NCBI RefSeq assembly: GCF_900129445.1
Contig: NZ_FQVT01000002.1
Coordinates: 124,001 to 188,000 of the forward strand
DNA from: Salegentibacter echinorum
GTDB lineage: Bacteria; Bacteroidota; Bacteroidia; Flavobacteriales; Flavobacteriaceae
DNA: 64,000 nt
Direction: 5' to 3'
Below, piece by piece: positions 1-8,869 of the stretch. The notes below the pieces were generated by a model. That model did no database searches, was not told where the DNA came from, and saw nothing but the letters and a program-made list of their open reading frames with translations. Both the position numbers and the translations under genes were made by a program. How positions within the stretch are numbered: the stretch's first letter is position 1; the number at the start of each line of letters is the position of its first letter.

Positions 1-21
1 ATTTAATCCCATAAAGCATCT

Positions 22-29
22 TATTTTTG
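22..29 (+). promoter_or_regulatory. -7 promoter box of the thioesterase gene
   Basis: The sequence TATTTTTG matches the Bacteroidota -7 consensus TAnnTTTG. Transcription would start near position 36, about 10 bases before the ATG at 46. The matching -33 element would lie at or beyond the window edge, so it cannot be judged. Confidence 0.5.
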
Positions 30-45
30 CCAAAAACACATAGAG

Positions 46-555
46 ATGCAGGCAAAAAATCCTAAAGAATCCAGAACTATAGTAACCGATTTGGTTTTAC
101 CCAGTGAGACCAATCCGCTCAACAATTTATTTGGAGGAGAGTTATTAGCCCGTATGGATCGTGCCGCGAGTATTGCAGCCAGAAGACATAGCCGCAGGAT
201 TGTAGTTACTGCATCGGTTAACCACGTTGCTTTTAATAAAGTGATTCCTTTGGGAAGCGTAGTGACCGTTGAGGCTGCTGTTTCCCGAGCCTTTAAATCT
301 TCTATGGAAATAGTGTTAGACGTTTGGATAGAAGACCGGGAAAGCGGAAAACGCTCTAAAGCCAATGAAGCTATTTATACCTTTGTAGCGGTAGATGAAA
401 CCGGAGCTCCCGTGAGAGTACCGGGAATAGATCCAGAAACCGAGAAGGAAAAAGAGCGTTTTGAAGCTGCTCTAAGACGAAAGCAACTTAGCCTTGTGCT
501 TGCGGGTAAAATGCAACCTCAGGATGCTACCGAGCTAAAAGCAATTTTTGATTGA
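46..555 (+). CDS. acyl-CoA thioesterase, hotdog fold (YciA/ACOT-like)
   Basis: This 169-residue protein should hydrolyse acyl-CoA to free acid and CoA in the cytoplasm. A single hotdog domain covers roughly residues 8-125. It contains the family signature around NPLNNLFGGELLARMD (residues 23-38), where Asn23 and Asp38 fit the catalytic pair of the YciA/ACOT group. The length is normal for a one-domain bacterial enzyme. A basic and acidic tail of about 40 residues follows the hotdog core. It is transcribed alone, convergent to the envelope cluster that ends at 741. The family is clear, but the natural acyl chain length cannot be read from the sequence. Confidence 0.87.
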   Translation: MQAKNPKESRTIVTDLVLPSETNPLNNLFGGELLARMDRAASIAARRHSRRIVVTASVNHVAFNKVIPLGSVVTVEAAVSRAFKSSMEIVLDVWIEDRESGKRSKANEAIYTFVAVDETGAPVRVPGIDPETEKEKERFEAALRRKQLSLVLAGKMQPQDATELKAIFD

Positions 556-645
556 TGTGATGATGCGATAATGTGTTGATGGGGTGATCTGCTAATGTGT
601 TAATGCGAAGATGTAGCGATACGGTGATTCGTTAGCTCGTAAATT
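553..645. repeat. low-complexity GATG/GTGATG-rich intergenic tract
   Basis: Directly after the thioesterase stop there are about 90 bases of degenerate short units built on GATG, GTGAT and AATGTG, such as gatgtgatgatgcgataatg. The units do not repeat at a fixed length, so this is a decayed simple repeat rather than a clean tandem array. No ORF or hairpin explains it. Confidence 0.5.
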
Positions 646-740
646 AAAAAACTATCGACTAAAGTTAGAAATTAGCCAGTTTATATTCCCCTGCAAACTG
701 GGACTGCCCACTGCTTACTAAATAACTGCCTACTGAAACC

Positions 741-1961
741 CTACATTTCCAGAATCCAATCTGCAGGGTTCATTTTCTGCATATTTTTATAAACTAAAAA
801 GTGCAGGGTTGTTTTGCCGGTAGTACGGCTGGTGGCAACTTCTCCCAGTTCCTGGCCGGTGTTCACCACATCACCCCTGCGCACATATACATTGTCCAAA
901 TTATCATAAATAGTGATGTAGTCCCCGTGTCTCACCATGACCGCTTTATTAGCTCCTTTTAGTACCTGCACCTCACTTACCGTTCCACTAAAAACAGCAC
1001 GTGCTTTCCCACCGGGATCGGTATCGATATTTACCCCATTATTATTTATACTAATAGATTTTACCACCGGGTGCGGCTGTCGACCAAAACGAGAAGTCAC
1101 AACGCCAGATCGTACCGGCCATGGCAACCTACCTTTATTTTTGGCAAAATCGGCAGCAAGGGCTTTGGCTTCGGGGGTGAGCTTATAGACATTACGCTCA
1201 GTAGAACCGGTTTTTTCGTTAGACTTGGCAATAGACTCGCGAATCATCTTTTCAATTTGCCGGTTAATCTTGTCTATTTCCTGCTGTTTTTGCCTAATCT
1301 GACTGGCAAATTCCCCTTCTTTACTTCTTATATCCTGCATCAACTCCTGTTGTGCCTTTTTATTCCTTCTTAGTTGAGCCCTGGTTTCACGATTTTCGGC
1401 AATCAATTTATCCTTTGCTTCCTTTTGGTTAACAAGATCTTTGTTTAACTCCTGCAGTTTTTCGGTATTTTTTTTAATGGTCTCACCCTGTTGTTGCCTG
1501 TAGTTGGTATATTGTTTCATGTATTGCAAACGCTTATAAGCTTGTAAAAAGCTTTCAGAAGACATTAAAAACATAATCCGGCTTTGCGAAGACTTACTTT
1601 TATAAGATTTTTCTATCATCTGCGCGTAATCTTCTTTTAATTCTTCAAGCTCCTTCCTAAGCCGGGAAATTTTATTGGTGTTTGCACTTATTTGATTGGT
1701 CAATAAGTTGGCCTGTTGATTGGTAACCTTTATAAGGTTTTCTGTGCTTCTTATTTGTTGATCTAAATCTTCCACCTGGCTCAACACAGAGCGTTGTTTG
1801 TCTTTATTACTACTCCTAAGCTTGTTGATGCGCCTTATCTCGTTCCTAAGTTCTACGCGCTTTCTTTCCAATTTTTCACGGGTAGTTTGTGCTGTCGCCG
1901 ATAAAGAGCCCAGTGCAAACCCAATTATAAATACTATGCTACAGAGTTTCCTTAACTTCAT
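741..1961 (-). CDS. murein hydrolase activator, EnvC-like, degenerate LytM (M23) domain
   Basis: The protein has 406 residues: a signal peptide (about 1-24), a long charged coiled coil (about 25-250) and a C-terminal LytM/M23 domain (about 283-406). This is the architecture of EnvC, which activates cell-wall amidases at the division site without cutting peptidoglycan itself. Active M23 enzymes carry HxxxD and HxH zinc ligands. Here the first motif reads NNNGVNID and the second TLHFLVY, so the first histidine of each motif appears lost. I therefore infer an activator or scaffold rather than a peptidase. Its start overlaps the stop of the upstream DUF4292 gene by 4 bases, showing translational coupling. 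Confidence 0.82.
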   Translation of the reverse strand: MKLRKLCSIVFIIGFALGSLSATAQTTREKLERKRVELRNEIRRINKLRSSNKDKQRSVLSQVEDLDQQIRSTENLIKVTNQQANLLTNQISANTNKISRLRKELEELKEDYAQMIEKSYKSKSSQSRIMFLMSSESFLQAYKRLQYMKQYTNYRQQQGETIKKNTEKLQELNKDLVNQKEAKDKLIAENRETRAQLRRNKKAQQELMQDIRSKEGEFASQIRQKQQEIDKINRQIEKMIRESIAKSNEKTGSTERNVYKLTPEAKALAADFAKNKGRLPWPVRSGVVTSRFGRQPHPVVKSISINNNGVNIDTDPGGKARAVFSGTVSEVQVLKGANKAVMVRHGDYITIYDNLDNVYVRRGDVVNTGQELGEVATSRTTGKTTLHFLVYKNMQKMNPADWILEM

Positions 1962-2731
1962 TCTACGCTTATTTCATCATATCCCGAAGGAATATCAAAC
2001 GGAAAGTTTATATTATCCCTATCAAATTCCAGCGACCTGTAAGTAAGGTCAATATTGGTGCTGCTACTGCCTTCGTTTGCGATAATTTTTATGCTCTCCG
2101 GAAATATTCTTCCGTCCACTTTTTGGTAATCAGAGTAAGTAATCGTCACACTTTTATTCTGGCCGGTTTGCGCTAATTGTTGTGCCGATGCTTTTAAGTT
2201 TTCCGGATTCAGCAGAAACATTTTTTTTATAAAGTTTTCTTCGGAAGGGGCGAATTGGAAGCCCCTGGCCGTTTGTGAAAAGTCGTAAGACTCTTCCCTT
2301 AAATCGTAAATGGCCTGCCCTATGAGTAAATTTTGAAGTTTTTTAAAATCTAAAGGAGTACCCAAAAGATTACTTAACAGGGTGAAATCTCCATCAAAAT
2401 AAGTCTTGCTCACCTTCTCGTAATAACTCACACGCGAGGGGGTGATATACGCTTTTGCCACCTGAAACCCCAACACAGAGGCACTCATCCAAATGGCTTT
2501 ATCTTTTTCCATCCTAAAGCTTAACCCCACCGACTGGGTTCGCTCTTCATTTTGATAAACAGCGCGCAATTTCCCACTTACATTTTTAAAATCAAGCTCG
2601 TTGGCATAATGCTTTTTTATGATATTGGCTGCTTCTACATTTGCTGTAGGCAAGCCGGTAGTAGATTTTGGGGTTCCACAAGCCACAACAAAAAGGCTTA
2701 TAAACACCAATCCTATTATTTTCTTATACAT
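1958..2731 (-). CDS. DUF4292 lipoprotein
   Basis: A 257-residue lipoprotein. The signal peptide MYKKIIGLVFISLFVVAC ends in a lipobox with Cys18, so the mature protein is lipid-anchored. The rest is predicted soluble and beta-rich, matching the DUF4292 family of Bacteroidota, which has been compared with LolB/LolA-like outer-membrane lipoprotein carriers. The role is not proven. It sits between a TPR protein (0-base gap upstream) and the EnvC-like protein (4-base overlap downstream). This fixed cluster suggests a job in envelope assembly or maintenance. Confidence 0.78.
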   Translation of the reverse strand: MYKKIIGLVFISLFVVACGTPKSTTGLPTANVEAANIIKKHYANELDFKNVSGKLRAVYQNEERTQSVGLSFRMEKDKAIWMSASVLGFQVAKAYITPSRVSYYEKVSKTYFDGDFTLLSNLLGTPLDFKKLQNLLIGQAIYDLREESYDFSQTARGFQFAPSEENFIKKMFLLNPENLKASAQQLAQTGQNKSVTITYSDYQKVDGRIFPESIKIIANEGSSSTNIDLTYRSLEFDRDNINFPFDIPSGYDEISVE

Positions 2732-4108
2732 TTATTGTAATTCTTTAATTAACTGCTCAGCCTTAGTCTTGTAGGCTTGCGATTCTTTTACATTTCCCAA
2801 CTTTTGGTGAGCGAGCTCTAATTGAGTATAAAAATCAATCTCCATTCCAGGATTACCAATTAAATAATCCAGGCCAAATGTAAGTATTTCTATGGCTTCA
2901 TTAAACTCTTGCAGCTTATTTAAAGCAACTCCTTTAAACAAGTACAAAACCGGTTGTGTAGGGAAAACTTCAAGCATATCTTCGCTAAGGTCCCGGGCAT
3001 CTTTATATTTTTTCAATTCTAATTGCAGAAATAATGTATTTCTTAGCAGTTCGAAATCATTGGGATTATCTGCCAAACCTTCTTCAAGAAAGTTAAGCGC
3101 ATCTTCGTTTGCCCCTCGCTTCATATAATAAACGCCAAGCTGTTCATATAATTTGGGAAGATTTTCCTTTTCCCTAAGCGTTTTGCTAACCGACATAAGT
3201 TCATCTTCATAATTGGGATTATGATCTACAAATCTTAAAAAATCATTCAGTACTTTATATTTGGATTTTGCGTCTATTTCCTCACTTTTAAACACTGTTT
3301 TCATAGACTTTATAGCCTCTTCGGGCTGTTTCATTTCCAAATAAAATTTATACAATGCCAGGTGAACCAAACTTGATCCGGGTACATTTTCCTGCAATTT
3401 TAAAGCCGTTCTATAAGCTTCTTGCTCATTACCTCTATCGCTGTAGATATAAATAAGGTTGAGATAGTTTTTTTCATTTTTTGGTTGTTCATTTATCGCT
3501 TTTTCCAAATTGCTAATTTGCGCCCCAATGTTTCCCGTTCTGGCATAGATTTGCTGCCTTAGCTTATTACGGTATGAACTTGTCCCCCGTTCTTTATCCA
3601 CCTCCTCTATAGTTTGCAGCGCTTCATCGTACTGCTGATTCATTAAATAAAGATTTGCCAGTTCCTGCCTATAATCTTTATCGATTTCTATAAGTTTCTT
3701 AAGGCTCAAAATAGCTTCTGGATAACGTTTTGCGCGGGTGTAGGTTTTATAAAGCTCATGCAGCACATCTTCCCTCGCTGGAGCTAACTCGTGAGCTTTT
3801 TTAAGATTGGTAATCGCTTTATCATAATCTTCTAGAGCATTATAATTGCGCGCTTTTTCAAAATAGATCACCGCACTTTCCGGTTGCAGTTCTTCACATC
3901 TTTGTAAAGCCCGTAATGCCTTTTCATAATTTTCAATACCTTTTTGTTTTAGAGCTTCAAAAAAGTATTCCTGAAATTGATCTGTAACATTACCCAAATT
4001 ATCCTCGTTTACATCCTGAACTGCCAGGTCTTTCTCCTGTGCACAAAGATTCCCAGAGGGCAAAACAGCTCCAAAAACTAAAAGCATAAGAAAAAGCCTC
4101 TTTTTCAT
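2732..4108 (-). CDS. tetratricopeptide repeat protein, exported
   Basis: A 458-residue protein with an N-terminal signal peptide (about 1-23) followed almost entirely by TPR-type helix pairs; EKARNYNALEDYDKAITNLKK is one readable repeat and about ten can be counted. TPR proteins are protein-binding scaffolds, here probably in the periplasm. The stop codon abuts the DUF4292 start with no gap, so the two should be cotranscribed with the EnvC-like gene. A hairpin-rich spacer of 125 bases separates it from the upstream nucleotidyltransferase. No enzymatic motif is visible. Confidence 0.8.
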   Translation of the reverse strand: MKKRLFLMLLVFGAVLPSGNLCAQEKDLAVQDVNEDNLGNVTDQFQEYFFEALKQKGIENYEKALRALQRCEELQPESAVIYFEKARNYNALEDYDKAITNLKKAHELAPAREDVLHELYKTYTRAKRYPEAILSLKKLIEIDKDYRQELANLYLMNQQYDEALQTIEEVDKERGTSSYRNKLRQQIYARTGNIGAQISNLEKAINEQPKNEKNYLNLIYIYSDRGNEQEAYRTALKLQENVPGSSLVHLALYKFYLEMKQPEEAIKSMKTVFKSEEIDAKSKYKVLNDFLRFVDHNPNYEDELMSVSKTLREKENLPKLYEQLGVYYMKRGANEDALNFLEEGLADNPNDFELLRNTLFLQLELKKYKDARDLSEDMLEVFPTQPVLYLFKGVALNKLQEFNEAIEILTFGLDYLIGNPGMEIDFYTQLELAHQKLGNVKESQAYKTKAEQLIKELQ

Positions 4109-4137
4109 AAAGAATAATTACTGGGTAAAATTTTATA

Positions 4138-4230
4138 CAAAGACCGATTAAGGTTATTTAAATAGCTATAAAAGAAACCGAATAAACCGGTTTCATTGAA
4201 AATTTGAGAAATAATTAATCGGTCTTTGTG
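4138..4230 (-). terminator. nested hairpins between nucleotidyltransferase and TPR genes
   Basis: A perfect 15-base inverted repeat, ACAAAGACCGATTAA at 4138-4152 and its complement at 4216-4230, encloses an inner hairpin GAAACC/GGTTTC (4175-4180 and 4190-4195). On the minus strand the inner hairpin is followed by TTTT, so it can act as an intrinsic terminator for the nucleotidyltransferase mRNA. The outer arms are far apart and may form an alternative structure. Confidence 0.6.
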
Positions 4231-4233
4231 CAA

Positions 4234-5250
4234 TTATTTTAAGGTTGAATAATCGCCAATACTTATTTCAGTAAAATCGCCATTAAACTTAGCGAAATTC
4301 CCAATCATTGCATTATTTAATTTTGCGTTTTTTACTTCAGCAAAAGTTTGAATAAGGCTATTTTTAATTTCTGCATCTGTAATCTTTGTACCATCGCCAA
4401 TGGAAACATTAGGACCAATTTTAGCATTGGTTAGCTCAACATTTTCACCAATATAACAAGGCTCGGTAATTTCAGCATTAGCTATTTTTACTGAATCTGC
4501 GATTAATTTTTCACCGTCTTGATGTAAAAAATTAAGCATTCTTGCATTGGTATCTACGGTAACTTCTTTATTACCACAGTCCATCCATTCATCGACAGTG
4601 CCGGTTTTAAATACTCTGTCTTCGGCCATCATTTTCTTAATTCCGTCGTTGATCTGGTATTCGCCACCGTGCATAAGGTTTTCCTCCAACACTTCCTGCA
4701 ACTTCCCTTTTAGAACGGAAATATCTTTAAAATAGTAAATGCCAATAACTGCCTGGTCGCTTACAAATTTTTCTGGTTTTTCTACCAGCTCAATAATTTC
4801 GTCTTTCTCATTAAGGTTTACCACGCCAAAAGCCTCTGGGTTTTCAACTTTTTTAGTCCAAATTACCGCATCTGCTTCCTCATCCAGTTTAAAGTCGGCT
4901 TTAATAAGGGTATCGGCATAGGCCACCACCGCGGGGCCAGAAAGGGATTCTTTTGCACTCATGATCGCGTGACCGGTTCCCAAAGGTTGATCCTGCCTGT
5001 AAATTGTAGCTTTGGCATTTAAACTTTTTGCTAGGTCTTCCAGGCTTTTTACCACATCATCTCCAAAGAAAGCAGGGTCGCCCAAAATAAAAGCAATTTC
5101 ATCGATAGGTTGATCCAGAACTTTGGCAATATCTTCCACCAAACGATGTACAATTGGCTTACCGGCCACCGGAATTAATGGTTTTGGTACTGTTAAAGTA
5201 TGCGGACGAAGCCGTGAACCACGACCTGCCATAGGCACTATAATTTTCAT
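4234..5250 (-). CDS. sugar-phosphate nucleotidyltransferase (RmlA/GlmU-like)
   Basis: A 338-residue cytoplasmic enzyme expected to form an NDP-sugar from NTP and sugar 1-phosphate. The N-terminal nucleotidyltransferase signature PMAGRGSRLRPHT lies at residues 5-17, and Lys23 in the following TVPKPL matches the conserved lysine. Residues about 245-338 show hexapeptide-like repeats (IGENVELTNAKIGPNVSIG) forming a left-handed beta helix. Two-domain proteins of this type can also carry acyltransferase or allosteric roles. The sugar and nucleotide cannot be assigned. It lies between dut and the TPR gene in a conserved envelope cluster. Confidence 0.83.
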   Translation of the reverse strand: MKIIVPMAGRGSRLRPHTLTVPKPLIPVAGKPIVHRLVEDIAKVLDQPIDEIAFILGDPAFFGDDVVKSLEDLAKSLNAKATIYRQDQPLGTGHAIMSAKESLSGPAVVAYADTLIKADFKLDEEADAVIWTKKVENPEAFGVVNLNEKDEIIELVEKPEKFVSDQAVIGIYYFKDISVLKGKLQEVLEENLMHGGEYQINDGIKKMMAEDRVFKTGTVDEWMDCGNKEVTVDTNARMLNFLHQDGEKLIADSVKIANAEITEPCYIGENVELTNAKIGPNVSIGDGTKITDAEIKNSLIQTFAEVKNAKLNNAMIGNFAKFNGDFTEISIGDYSTLK

Positions 5251-5344
5251 AAGTTTAATTTGTCATTTTCGTAAACCGAAAATGTTGTTTATAATTAATT
5301 TTCTACGGGAAGCTTAAAACAAGCTTAGTATTATTATATCTTAG

Positions 5345-5776
5345 TTATTTTCCTGTACTGCCAAAGCCGCCTGCACCACGTGTGGTTTCTCCCAAAACTT
5401 CAACTTCTTGCCAGGAAATATGCTCGTGTTTGGCAATAACCATTTGGGCTATGCGCTCACCGTTTTCTATAGTATATTCTTCATTTGATAAATTTACCAG
5501 AATTATACCAATTTCCCCGCGGTAATCGGCATCTATGGTACCTGGGGAATTCAACACTGTTATTCCTTTTTTTGCTGCCAAACCGCTTCTGGGTCTTACT
5601 TGTGCTTCAAAACCCACCGGAAGCTCTATAAAAAGTCCGGTTTTCACAATAGCACGTTCTAAGGGTTTTAACGTTACAGCTTCAGAAATATTGGCTCGTA
5701 GATCCATTCCTGCAGAAGCTTCAGTTTCATAATTTGGTAAATTATGGGAGGATTTGTTGATAATCTTTACTTTCAT
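5345..5776 (-). CDS. dut: dUTP diphosphatase (dUTPase)
   Basis: This 143-residue enzyme hydrolyses dUTP to dUMP and diphosphate, which keeps uracil out of DNA and supplies dTMP synthesis. All five trimeric dUTPase motifs are visible: AGMDLRA near residue 22, RPRSGLA near 62, the [12 protein letters not shown] loop with the catalytic Asp near 80, ERIAQMVI near 107 and the C-terminal [10 protein letters not shown]. The length is standard. It lies 82 bases downstream of the flippase on the same strand and 94 bases before the nucleotidyltransferase. Confidence 0.97.
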   Translation of the reverse strand: MKVKIINKSSHNLPNYETEASAGMDLRANISEAVTLKPLERAIVKTGLFIELPVGFEAQVRPRSGLAAKKGITVLNSPGTIDADYRGEIGIILVNLSNEEYTIENGERIAQMVIAKHEHISWQEVEVLGETTRGAGGFGSTGK

Positions 5777-5858
5777 TGCTTTCTAATTTTTATCGGATAA
5801 GTGTCTGACTTTTATAATTTTCATTTTATTCATTTCTGAATCTAAAATCGATAGTTTT

Positions 5859-7304
5859 TTATCCGGAATTAATTAATTGTCTAAGTTGTTTTTGTTCCAT
5901 AAAATATACAATTAGCAGGAACAAAAGTATAAATCCGGAAGCCACTATATAATTTTCCCTAAAAAACAGGAAGGAAATTATAGATAACCCCGAAGAGAGT
6001 ATTAAATAAAAACCTATTTTTTTAATATTATAAGGCACTGGATAGTATTTTCTTCCCAAAAAGTAAGAGATCATAACCATACTACCATAGGCAGCCAGGG
6101 TTGCCCAGGCCGCAGCCATAAAGCCTATTACCGGGATTAATAACAGGTTTAAGCCAATGGTTATTAATGCTCCAAATACCGAAATATACATACCCATTCG
6201 GGTTTTATCGGTTAACTTATACCATACCGAAAGATTGTGATAAATACCTAAAAAAAGATTTGCCAAAAGGACAACAGGTACTATCGCAATGGTAACCCAA
6301 TAATCATCATTTCTTATAATAAGTTCTTTAAAAAAGTCTAAGAAAGCCACCAAAAACAGTAAAATAAAACTTCCTGCAATCACGAAATAAGTTAGGATTA
6401 GCGCATAGGTTTGCCGGGCATTCTTTTTTTCTGCCTGGTTAAAGAAAAAAGGTTCAGCGCCTAGCTTAAAGGCCTGCACAAAAATGGTCATAAATACCGC
6501 CAGCTTATAACAGCCTGAATAAGCCCCCATAATCTCATCGGAAAGCATATCTTTTAAAAGCAGTTTGTCTAAATTTTCATTGATCACAAAGGCGAGACCG
6601 GCTACCATAATTGGCCAGGAATAACCAATCATTTTTTTAAAGACAGGAACGCTAAAATTAGCTTTCATCCTAAAAAAGTAGGGTAGTAAAATTAAAAATG
6701 TTACGGCACTGGCAGCGAGGTTAGCCAGGAAAATATACCCCACCTTATCAGCATCTGAATAATTGTCTAAAATAAATTGTGGGGTGGTTTGCGGGAATTT
6801 CGCAACCCACCACAAAAAATAGAAATTGAGTAAAACTACAATTCCTATATTAATAATTTTAACCAGTGCAAATTTCACAGGCCGGTTTGAAGCCCTTAAA
6901 TAGGCAAAAGGAATCACCACCAGGGCATCTAAAGCCAGGACACCCAAAAGTATATTGAAATAGAAAGGCTTTAAATCCAGCAGATCAAAAATATGTTCAC
7001 GGAAAATAAATACCAGTAAAAAGAAAATAATCGTACTGGCGGTTAGGGAAATAAAAGCAGTAGAAAACACCTTATTTTTTTCTTTACTCGTAGCAAAGAA
7101 TCTAAAAAAAGCAGTTTCCATCCCAAAGGAAAGCACCACATTAAAGAACGCCGCCCAAACGTAAAAAGTAGTATTTATGGAATAATTCCCTGTCGTTAAA
7201 GCGCTCACGTGCAAAGGCACCAGGATAAAGTTCATTAACCGTGGCAAAACCGTCGCAAAACCATAGATAATCGTATCCTGAAAAAAACGCTTTAGAGTAC
7301 TCAA
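5859..7304 (-). CDS. oligosaccharide flippase family protein (Wzx-like)
   Basis: A 481-residue integral membrane protein with about 12-14 hydrophobic segments and an N-terminal region (TLKRFFQDTIIYGFATVLPR) typical of MATE-like polysaccharide translocases. Such proteins move undecaprenyl-linked oligosaccharides across the inner membrane. The conserved position upstream of dut and a sugar nucleotidyltransferase fits surface glycan export. The translocated glycan is unknown. A lipid II flippase role is possible but less likely on the sequence seen. Confidence 0.85.
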   Translation of the reverse strand: MSTLKRFFQDTIIYGFATVLPRLMNFILVPLHVSALTTGNYSINTTFYVWAAFFNVVLSFGMETAFFRFFATSKEKNKVFSTAFISLTASTIIFFLLVFIFREHIFDLLDLKPFYFNILLGVLALDALVVIPFAYLRASNRPVKFALVKIINIGIVVLLNFYFLWWVAKFPQTTPQFILDNYSDADKVGYIFLANLAASAVTFLILLPYFFRMKANFSVPVFKKMIGYSWPIMVAGLAFVINENLDKLLLKDMLSDEIMGAYSGCYKLAVFMTIFVQAFKLGAEPFFFNQAEKKNARQTYALILTYFVIAGSFILLFLVAFLDFFKELIIRNDDYWVTIAIVPVVLLANLFLGIYHNLSVWYKLTDKTRMGMYISVFGALITIGLNLLLIPVIGFMAAAWATLAAYGSMVMISYFLGRKYYPVPYNIKKIGFYLILSSGLSIISFLFFRENYIVASGFILLFLLIVYFMEQKQLRQLINSG

Positions 7305-7331
7305 CTGTTGTTATAATTTAGCAACAAGTTA

Positions 7332-7778
7332 TTAATTCCGTTCTGCTATATTGGTTATTTTGTAGTACTTCGTTTTGCCTCCTTCTTTAAAAACAAGTAC
7401 GGCTTCGTCTTTATTAAGATCAAAAGGTGACTTTTCCGGCTTTTGCGGTGGGGTATTTTTGTTTTCCCCGGCAGGATCTGAACTCATTATTTTCATCCCG
7501 GCTGCTGTATTAAATTTAGCGGTATAAAGATTTTTTTGTTCTTTATCTTTAACCAAAGCAGAGCGCATTCCCCTAAAATAAACGCTATCGAGACTAACGC
7601 GTTGCTGCTGGATTACCGCTACGGGAATATTGAGATTTATTCCATTTTCATGCTGGCTAACATAGATTTCCTGGAACTGGGCGGGAGCACGTTCCTGCAA
7701 TTCTTTATTGCTGCCACAACTCGTAATAAGACTTAATACCAATACAACTCCAGAAAATAAAATAAAGTTTCTCATCAC
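7332..7778 (-). CDS. small lipoprotein, unknown function
   Basis: A 148-residue protein whose signal peptide ends with the lipobox LITSC, predicting a lipid-anchored periplasmic or surface protein. The mature part is hydrophilic with a proline-rich stretch (TPPQKPEKSP, about residues 109-118) and no recognised domain. It lies 27 bases upstream of the flippase on the same strand and could be its first cotranscribed gene. I do not recognise a family with confidence. Confidence 0.65.
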   Translation of the reverse strand: MMRNFILFSGVVLVLSLITSCGSNKELQERAPAQFQEIYVSQHENGINLNIPVAVIQQQRVSLDSVYFRGMRSALVKDKEQKNLYTAKFNTAAGMKIMSSDPAGENKNTPPQKPEKSPFDLNKDEAVLVFKEGGKTKYYKITNIAERN

Positions 7779-7859
7779 ATTAAATTTTTATATTCTAATT
7801 ATTACAGCAAGAGGATAAAAACCATTTTGCTAAAAGTACAAAACAAAATGCACGCCAAA

Positions 7860-7890
7860 CAAAAAACCCGCAGTATACTTACGGGTTTTA
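7860..7890 (-). terminator. terminator of the ATP synthase operon
   Basis: On the minus strand AAAACCCG and CGGGTTTT (7882-7889 and 7863-7870) pair across an 11-base loop, and T residues follow. The hairpin stands about 40 bases after the atpG stop, so it is a good intrinsic terminator for the operon. Confidence 0.8.
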
Positions 7891-7928
7891 TAAAACGGGA
7901 AAAATCCCTAAATATTTTAAGTAATAAT

Positions 7929-8789
7929 CTATCCGTTTAAGGCTTCGGCCCCACCAACAATTTCTAAGATCTCATTGGTAATAGAAGCCTGTCTTGCTTT
8001 GTTATAAGACAATTTAAGATCGTCTCTTAGCTCTTTAGCATTATCTGTGGCTTTGTGCATTGCCGTCATCCTGGCGCCGTGTTCTGAAGCAAAAGAATCC
8101 CTTAAAGCTTTAAATAATTGAGTTTTTAAAGATTTTGGAATAAGATCTTTTACAATTTCTATTTTTGAAGGTTCAAAAATATAATCCAGTTCCTTTTCTT
8201 CATCGGTATCTAATTGCTCGATAGGCAGGAATTGCTCGTGTTGTATGATTTGGTTACCGGCATTCTTAAACTGGTTGTAAACCAAAACAATTTTATCATA
8301 CTTTTCGTCCAAATACAATTCCATAAGCTCTTCGGCAATGGCTGCGGTATTCTCAAAAGAAAGCTCGTCATAAATATGAGTATCATTCTTATAGATACTA
8401 TACTCCTTTTTCAGCACATCATTAGCCTTTTTTCCAAGCGTATAAAGATCTAAATTGACATTTTTATAATCGTTCTTAGCTTTATATTTCACCGCTTTAA
8501 CAACGTTTGCATTAAAAGAACCCGCCAAGCCCTTATTGGAAGAAATAGCCACCATTAACACGTTTTTCACTTCGCGTTCCTGGGCATATTTATTATTGGC
8601 ATCATCATCCAGGCTTGCACTTAGATCCTGTAAAAGCTGGGTAAGCTTTTCAGAATAAGGTCTCATTTGCGTAATTGCATCCTGAGCCTTGTTCAACTTT
8701 GCCGCCGACACCATTTTCATAGCGCTGGTAATCTGCATCGTTGACGACACTGAAGTTATCCTGTTGCGTAAATCTTTTAAGTTTGCCAT
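7929..8789 (-). CDS. atpG: ATP synthase F1 gamma subunit
   Basis: A 286-residue central stalk subunit that rotates inside the alpha3beta3 ring and couples proton flow to ATP synthesis. The N-terminal coiled helix starts ANLKDLRNRITSVSSTMQITSAMKMVSAAKL, diagnostic for gamma, and the C-terminal helix contains RMTAMHKATDNA. It is the last gene of the operon, separated from atpA by 80 bases that hold a GC-rich palindrome. The length is normal. Confidence 0.97.
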   Translation of the reverse strand: MANLKDLRNRITSVSSTMQITSAMKMVSAAKLNKAQDAITQMRPYSEKLTQLLQDLSASLDDDANNKYAQEREVKNVLMVAISSNKGLAGSFNANVVKAVKYKAKNDYKNVNLDLYTLGKKANDVLKKEYSIYKNDTHIYDELSFENTAAIAEELMELYLDEKYDKIVLVYNQFKNAGNQIIQHEQFLPIEQLDTDEEKELDYIFEPSKIEIVKDLIPKSLKTQLFKALRDSFASEHGARMTAMHKATDNAKELRDDLKLSYNKARQASITNEILEIVGGAEALNG

Positions 8790-8834
8790 ACCTAAGCTCC
8801 CAAAAAGAGAGCAATTTTTAAATTATGCTATTCA

Positions 8835-8863
8835 CCCCTCCCCCTCGTAGAGGCTGGGAGGGG
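8835..8863. repeat. GC-rich palindrome between atpA and atpG
   Basis: CCCCTCCC (8835-8842) and GGGAGGGG (8856-8863) form a perfect 8-bp stem that continues as CCTC/GAGG around a GTA loop. Its base composition is far from that of the AT-rich surroundings, and there is no T-run after it. It reads like a short palindromic intergenic repeat that could slow RNases or ribosomes between atpA and atpG. Confidence 0.7.
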
Positions 8864-8869
8864 CGCCTA

